Of a DNA stretch of 64,000 nt, positions 59,583-64,000 are shown piece by piece (position 1 is the first letter of the stretch; the number at the start of each line of letters is the position of its first letter). Origin of the DNA: CAIJXB01 sp964439595 (GTDB lineage Bacteria; Chlamydiota; Chlamydiia; Chlamydiales; Rhabdochlamydiaceae). The notes under the pieces are model-generated. The model was not told the DNA's origin and made no database searches. It was given only the letters and a program-made list of their open reading frames with translations. The stretch lies in the NCBI GenBank assembly GCA_964439595.1, contig CAYTOK010000013.1, forward strand, positions 7,528 through 71,527. Direction: 5' to 3'. The position numbers and the translations under genes were made by a program.

Positions 59583-61784
59583 ATGAATATATCCGAATAT
59601 TTTTCAAGAGGTTATAGTTATTTTTTCAATCAAGTGCAGAGCAGCGAAAAAGAAGAGGCTATACCTTTTATTGATCTAGAAATTGGCAAAGAGGCAGAAA
59701 CAAAAATTGCCATGAAAAAAGAAGACTGTCCTGGCAGCATCAGAATACTATCTAAAGAAATTTTTACCCAAGAACGGGGACTCCTAGTAGATCCACCTCA
59801 AGCTCCCGGAACAGCAGCTGGGGAATCTGTGTACTTCATGCCAAGACAACATTTCTTACTAGATGAAAAATACCAAGATAGAAATGCGCACACCGTAAGG
59901 ATTATAGGAAATGTAATTTATGATAACCTTACAAAAGCAGAACCTTTAACGGGACTCCCCTCCACGATAGACCTCCGGACAGCAGCTGATATAGGTATAC
60001 TTTCCTCGGATAAAACGTTAACTTCTGAAGTCGATAATACAAAAACTAAAATGGGAAAAGGGTATCTTCAGCTTATACTAGCTCGCCCTTCTTCGGATCT
60101 AGAACTTTTAGACTCACGTCAAAAAATCATTAAAAGCTTACTAGGAAATCCAAGTGTTTTAATAGAGTTACGGGATCTCTTACAAAAAATGGGCGAGACT
60201 GAAATACATTTATTAAGTTGTTGGGATAGCGAAAAACAGTTGCCGGGATCAACCGCTGGCCTTTACTACCGCCTAAGCCCTAGGTTAAACTCCACATTTA
60301 ACAACAGCGCCTTGGCTTTGGATGTTAGCGCGGTTGCTACTACTGCTAAAAAAGTCATAAACACAGCCATACAAGGCTTATCAGGATTAGCCCTTGCCAC
60401 TTTTGCTGTTACAGAAACTTCAAGAGCACTCACAGGCTCGGAAACTCCTGAATGGTTGTCTGATTATGCTGATAGGTTTGTGGGAGCAACGCCGGCGGGT
60501 CCGGTGGGAACTCTTGCCCTAGCAATTAACAACCCATTACTAAATGTTGCTACAGCAGCAACTGTGTCCGCACTTTGTTTAACAAGTATAGCAAATACAT
60601 ATGGCTGGATGAAAGCCGATACGGCCATGCTTCCTTTAATGCGAGGCATTTTATCTTCTGTTGCAACACACTATAGGTGCCTAAAAAGCATTTATCAAAC
60701 CCTTAAAGATAACCCTGAAATCACAAGAGGGCTGGAGCATTTTAGTAAAATAGAAGATTTTATTACAAACAAAGAAGAACTCAAAGAGTTAGAAACGCTT
60801 TTTGGACTACTGGATTCTTTTAGCTTCAATGAAGGCAACGATTATTTCTTTAGACCAGGAGAAGTATTGCTCGCTTGGGAGTTATTACATTCTAGCACTT
60901 TTAAAAAGAAAAAAAAAGATAAAACTTCTGAATCTCCGGCTGCAAATGAAGCACCAAAAGCTCTGGCCCCAGGAGATAACATAAGAGACGCTTTTGCTAA
61001 AGTAATTCCTGCCATAGGAGAGGTTGATGTATTTTTATCGACAGCGCAGTTGATGCTAGATTCTTTACATAGCGAAGATAGCCGGGTACATTATTGCTTC
61101 CCAACCTTTATGGAAGATTCTGCAATGCCTCAACTACGCATAAAAAACGTCTGGAATCCTAGGATTGGTAAGGCCAGAGCTATTCCAAACGACATCCTCT
61201 TAGGAGGTACTGCTTCACAAGGGATGAACATTACCGGCCCAAATACAGGGGGCAAATCGTGCTTAGGCCAAGGAATCATGGCAGCTGCCATCATGGCTCA
61301 ATCTCTTGGAATTGCTCCAGGGGACTCTATGGAACTAACTCCTTTTGCCTATATGAGAACATCCATGGACATACAAGGATCCATTCAAGATTCAGCTTCT
61401 TTATTTGCCGCGCAATCTAAATCGATTGCACAAATACAAGAGGGGGTAAAAGCTCTATCCGAATCATCAGCTTTTAGCTTAACCGTGCTCGATGAACCTT
61501 TTTCAGGAACAAATGCAGAAGCTGCTACAAATTTAGTAATTGGCGTTGGAGAAAGTTTAACTAAAACAGCTAGCAACCTCAGCGTTATTGTTACCCACTT
61601 TTCAGAAGCAGCAATAGAACTAAGCAAAAGTTCATCTTATGCCAGCTACCAAGTAAAAGATGACGGCTCTTATACCCTACAAGAAGGAGTCTACCAAGGT
61701 AGTAACGCTTTTGAAACTGCAGAGGCCTGGGGAATAAGCTCTGAAGCGATAAAAGTAGCTAAACGCGGATACACAAGAGTATAA
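59583..61784 (+). CDS. Membrane-associated MutS-family ATPase
   Basis: The 733-residue protein has a C-terminal MutS-type ATPase: Walker A NITGPNTGGKSCLGQGI (about 550-566), Walker B SLTVLDEPFSGTNAEAATNL (about 630-649), and VIVTHFSEAAIELSK with the His switch. The region before it includes a MutS-like lever segment (KGYLQLILARPSSDLELLDS, then RQKIIKSLLGNPSVLIELRD), but two hydrophobic helices at about 250-276 and 316-342 interrupt it, which typical MutS proteins lack. The N-terminal mismatch-recognition domain is not recognisable. Start ATG 59583 has AGGGGA upstream; TTG 59511 is rejected. A role at membrane or in DNA handling is inferred only. Confidence 0.75.
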   Translation: MNISEYFSRGYSYFFNQVQSSEKEEAIPFIDLEIGKEAETKIAMKKEDCPGSIRILSKEIFTQERGLLVDPPQAPGTAAGESVYFMPRQHFLLDEKYQDRNAHTVRIIGNVIYDNLTKAEPLTGLPSTIDLRTAADIGILSSDKTLTSEVDNTKTKMGKGYLQLILARPSSDLELLDSRQKIIKSLLGNPSVLIELRDLLQKMGETEIHLLSCWDSEKQLPGSTAGLYYRLSPRLNSTFNNSALALDVSAVATTAKKVINTAIQGLSGLALATFAVTETSRALTGSETPEWLSDYADRFVGATPAGPVGTLALAINNPLLNVATAATVSALCLTSIANTYGWMKADTAMLPLMRGILSSVATHYRCLKSIYQTLKDNPEITRGLEHFSKIEDFITNKEELKELETLFGLLDSFSFNEGNDYFFRPGEVLLAWELLHSSTFKKKKKDKTSESPAANEAPKALAPGDNIRDAFAKVIPAIGEVDVFLSTAQLMLDSLHSEDSRVHYCFPTFMEDSAMPQLRIKNVWNPRIGKARAIPNDILLGGTASQGMNITGPNTGGKSCLGQGIMAAAIMAQSLGIAPGDSMELTPFAYMRTSMDIQGSIQDSASLFAAQSKSIAQIQEGVKALSESSAFSLTVLDEPFSGTNAEAATNLVIGVGESLTKTASNLSVIVTHFSEAAIELSKSSSYASYQVKDDGSYTLQEGVYQGSNAFETAEAWGISSEAIKVAKRGYTRV

Positions 61785-62364
61785 AAACGTTGCCGATAGA
61801 TCTCCATAACATAAAATGGTAGTCCGCTAGCTAAGCAGGTTTGCTAGCGACTAACCTATCGAAATTTCACCGCAATCCTCCTGTCAGTACACCTATCATC
61901 CCTCGCGTTTTTTACAAAGAGCACGGAAATTTCGAAGCCCGGCAGAAAAGGATTTAAGAAATCTTATTATTTTTTAAGTAAACTTTATTTTACAAGCAAA
62001 TCAATATATAGGAAGCGGTGTAGGAAGACATTAAATAGTTGCTTGAAAACCCTTCATAGGCAAGGAAAATCTCTTTTAAATTTCTTAGGCGAGGCTATCC
62101 TAGCCTCCCGCACTGGATAACTCGGTCTTTCAGTAATTTAACCCACCCGTGACCGACTACTAATCTACCAAAAATACCAGCAGCACCAAGAGATATAAAG
62201 TTATTATCGTTATTTTATTTTGCATTAAATCTTGCAATTAAATAAAATTGTCAAGAAGAGATTTAATTATTATGACACAAGACGACTTATTTAAAAAATA
62301 ATTATATTAGATTTTTGAATCCAAGTTATCTTAATCTCACTGAGACAATTTATTTGGGTTCACA
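61785..62364. other. Long gene-poor intergenic region with inverted repeats
   Basis: The 580 bases after the MutS-like gene contain no supported gene. CGCTAGC (61825-61831) and GCTAGCG (61843-61849) form a stem, extended by a bulge to AGTC/GACT, likely a terminator. TCGAAATTTC (61859-61868) and GAAATTTCGA (61926-61935) are a second inverted pair. No tRNA-like fold was found. From ~61990 on it is very AT-rich and probably holds the promoter of the downstream repeat gene. Confidence 0.45.
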
Positions 62365-64000
62365 ATGTTCTTTAATTTATCAAATTTACATATACCAAAT
62401 ACAAGTGGAAGTGGGTTTCCCTCGGGTGAGAACACCCCCAAATTGGCTGATCAACAAGATGAATTACCGATCCAAAAAAACCACCTCACCACAAAAATTA
62501 AAAACAAGTCTTATGCTGTTAGAGAAAACTCTAATCCGTTGCGCAAATTGGTAAGTCTTTTATTTTTTTCTAATGTAATACAAAAAGCGGAGGGGGCTAA
62601 TTTAACAACAGGTTCGCTTGCCAATTATCCTCTTGATAGTAATGCCACTATAAATGACCTAAGAACAAATAATCGCGCATTATCCGCCTCTAATTTTTTG
62701 CTATTAAACTTACACGAATCTTTAGCATCAACAAGTCAATCAACTAGCTTGTTAGCTATAAATTCTCCAGCCATTAATGAAGATTTCCACAAAGAAAAAA
62801 TAGAAAGATCCTCAAAAAGACGACTAGTGGCTGTTTCTGTAGGAACCGAATTTCAAATCAACACCGATACTACATTCGACCAATATTCTACTGTTGCAGG
62901 CCTGACCAGCGGTGGCTTTGTGGTGACTTGGATGGATACTACTAATGGTTATATTCAGGGACAACTCTACTCGTCGACGGCTGCCCCCATCGGCGTACAA
63001 TTTCAAATCAATACCGATGGTACAAACGACCAATATCCTACTATTGCAGGCCTAACCAGCGGTGGGTTTGTAGTAACCTGGAGAGATAACAATATTCATC
63101 GTATTCATGGACGACTCTATTCATCGACGGCTGCCCCCATCAGCGCAGAATTTCAAATCAATACCGATACAACAAATGACCAATATCCTACTGTTACAGG
63201 CCTAACCAGCGGTGGGTTTGTGGTGACTTGGATGGATACCACTAATGGTTATATTCAGGGACGACTCTATTCATCAACGGCTGTCCCCATCAGTGCAGAA
63301 TTTCAAGTCAATACCGATACTACAGACGACCGATATCCTACAGTTGCAGGCCTAACCGGCGGCGGTTTTGTGGTCACCTGGACGGATATCACTAATGGCC
63401 GTATTCAAGGGCAACTCTATTCTTCAACAGCCACCACCGTTGGTGCAGAATTTCAAATCAATACTGATATTACACAAGATCAGCATTCCACAGTTGTAGG
63501 GCTAACCGGCGGTGGTTTTGTGGTGACTTGGTGGGATACTACTAATAATCGTATTCAAGCACAGCTCTATTCATCGACAGCTATCCCCATTGGTTCTGAA
63601 TTTCAAGTCAATACCAATACTGCAAACAATCGAATTTCCACAGTTGCAGGGCTAACCGGCGGTGGTTTTGTAGTGACTTGGTGGGATGCGACTAATCATC
63701 GTATTCAAGGACAACTCTATTCATCAGCGGCTGTCCCAATCGGCACGGAATTTCAAGTCAATACCGATACTACAGACGACCGATATCCTACAGTTGCAGG
63801 CCTAACCGGCGGCGGTTTTGTGGTCACCTGGACGGATATCACTAACGGTCGTATTTATGGGCAACTATTTGACAACACCCCAGATCCGACACTTCAACCT
63901 ATAGGACAACCTACGGCCCCTTCTACGCAAGCCCCCTCTGGAGAGCCCTCCTTACGCCCTAACGGAAAACCTTCAAATTCGCCAATAGGAAAACCAAGCG
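62365..64000 (+). CDS. Large tandem-repeat surface or secreted protein, 3' end outside the window
   Basis: From ATG 62365 the frame is open for 545 codons to the window edge, so the gene is partial. Residues ~1-155 are Ser/Asn/Lys-rich with one short hydrophobic patch (LVSLLFFSNV, ~62-71). Then seven 50-residue repeats follow, consensus FQINTDTTDDQYPTVAGLTG, GGFVVTWxD, then IQGQLYSSTAxPIGAE. The GGFVVTW...QLYS pattern resembles repeats of giant RTX/cadherin-like bacterial adhesins. After the repeats comes a Pro/Thr/Ser/Gly-rich tract (QPTAPSTQAPSGEPSLRPNG). The start has a weak ribosome binding site. A secretion signal is not clear. Extracellular function is inferred. Confidence 0.75.
   Translation, partial: MFFNLSNLHIPNTSGSGFPSGENTPKLADQQDELPIQKNHLTTKIKNKSYAVRENSNPLRKLVSLLFFSNVIQKAEGANLTTGSLANYPLDSNATINDLRTNNRALSASNFLLLNLHESLASTSQSTSLLAINSPAINEDFHKEKIERSSKRRLVAVSVGTEFQINTDTTFDQYSTVAGLTSGGFVVTWMDTTNGYIQGQLYSSTAAPIGVQFQINTDGTNDQYPTIAGLTSGGFVVTWRDNNIHRIHGRLYSSTAAPISAEFQINTDTTNDQYPTVTGLTSGGFVVTWMDTTNGYIQGRLYSSTAVPISAEFQVNTDTTDDRYPTVAGLTGGGFVVTWTDITNGRIQGQLYSSTATTVGAEFQINTDITQDQHSTVVGLTGGGFVVTWWDTTNNRIQAQLYSSTAIPIGSEFQVNTNTANNRISTVAGLTGGGFVVTWWDATNHRIQGQLYSSAAVPIGTEFQVNTDTTDDRYPTVAGLTGGGFVVTWTDITNGRIYGQLFDNTPDPTLQPIGQPTAPSTQAPSGEPSLRPNGKPSNSPIGKPS
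62851..63900 (+). repeat. Seven tandem 150-bp repeats
   Basis: TTTCAAATCA or TTTCAAGTCA recurs at 62851, 63001, 63151, 63301, 63451, 63601 and 63751, an exact 150-base spacing with no indels. Units 4 (63301) and 7 (63751) are identical over their first 94 bases. The register equals 50 codons, so the protein stays in frame. Confidence 0.95.

Noticed and set aside
62315..62554. 79-codon plus-strand frame at the start of the repeat-protein gene
   Set aside because: It lies in a different frame from the much longer open frame starting at 62365 and has no ribosome binding site.
62824..63033. Minus-strand 69-codon frame across the first repeats
   Set aside because: Antisense shadow of the repeat coding sequence; no start signal.
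62851..63900. CRISPR array as explanation of the 150-bp periodic repeats
   Set aside because: The units are contiguous coding repeats with no spacers and an uninterrupted 50-codon register.

Overview
The window reads as chromosomal DNA of a low-GC member of the Chlamydiota, most likely an environmental lineage (Parachlamydiales or Simkania/Rhabdochlamydia-like) rather than Chlamydia itself. Support: several gene neighbourhoods that I recall from Chlamydia (pcnB-lpxB; yebC-GNAT-prfB; miaA-coiled coil-HAD-rsfS; murC-ftsQ), and many large AT-rich proteins with secretion or membrane-insertion hallmarks. It also has features that Chlamydiaceae lack: an asparaginyl-tRNA synthetase, a MurC not fused to Ddl, and a broken Rhs-type gene. 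This placement is from memory of gene families and synteny, not from a database search.

Layout. 1-5.2 kb: the 3' end of a probable uvrA, a DUF2975/XRE membrane-regulator pair, a 2-oxoglutarate/Fe(II) oxygenase and a 1010-residue protein with a duplicated N-terminal module. 5.3-9.0 kb: an oppB-oppC-oppDF oligopeptide importer operon without a binding protein. 9.2-15.0 kb: a hypothetical gene, then a tightly packed run of sugar-phosphate transferase, galE, an MreD-like membrane protein, an inositol-monophosphatase family enzyme and folD. 15.0-22.5 kb is accessory: a collapsed Rhs toxin gene with a surviving immunity-like gene, a chlamydia-type glycosyltransferase-like protein, a methyltransferase, an AAA/PD-(D/E)XK protein and small membrane proteins. 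22.6-30.2 kb: glmS, a divergent eukaryotic-like protein kinase, murJ, nfo and asnS.

30.3-33.5 kb encodes a probable inverse-autotransporter outer-membrane protein and an Inc-like bilobed membrane protein. 33.6-37.5 kb: pcnB, an alpha/beta hydrolase and lpxB with overlapping ends, then a DUF177 protein. 37.5-46.0 kb is a tandemly duplicated surface-protein locus: two copies of a small-protein pair, a decayed autotransporter 3' end left between the copies, and two intact paralogous classical autotransporters on the other strand. 46.1-57.8 kb is mainly housekeeping on the minus strand: an MGDG-synthase-like glycosyltransferase, yebC, two GNATs, prfB with a programmed +1 frameshift, rsfS, a HAD phosphatase, a coiled-coil protein, miaA, khpA, ftsQ and murC. 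58-61.8 kb: an AAA+ ATPase and a membrane-associated MutS-like ATPase. The right end (62365-64000) is an open gene running off the window with seven exact-period 150-bp repeats followed by a Pro/Thr/Ser/Gly-rich tract.

Working together: glmS, murC, murJ, ftsQ and perhaps the MreD-like protein supply and run septal peptidoglycan synthesis; lpxB, galE and the sugar transferase serve envelope glycolipid or glycan synthesis; the Opp system imports host peptides. The autotransporters, inverse autotransporter, Inc-like protein, kinase-like protein and repeat protein are the likely host-interaction layer. I found no tRNA, rRNA, CRISPR array or intact insertion sequence.
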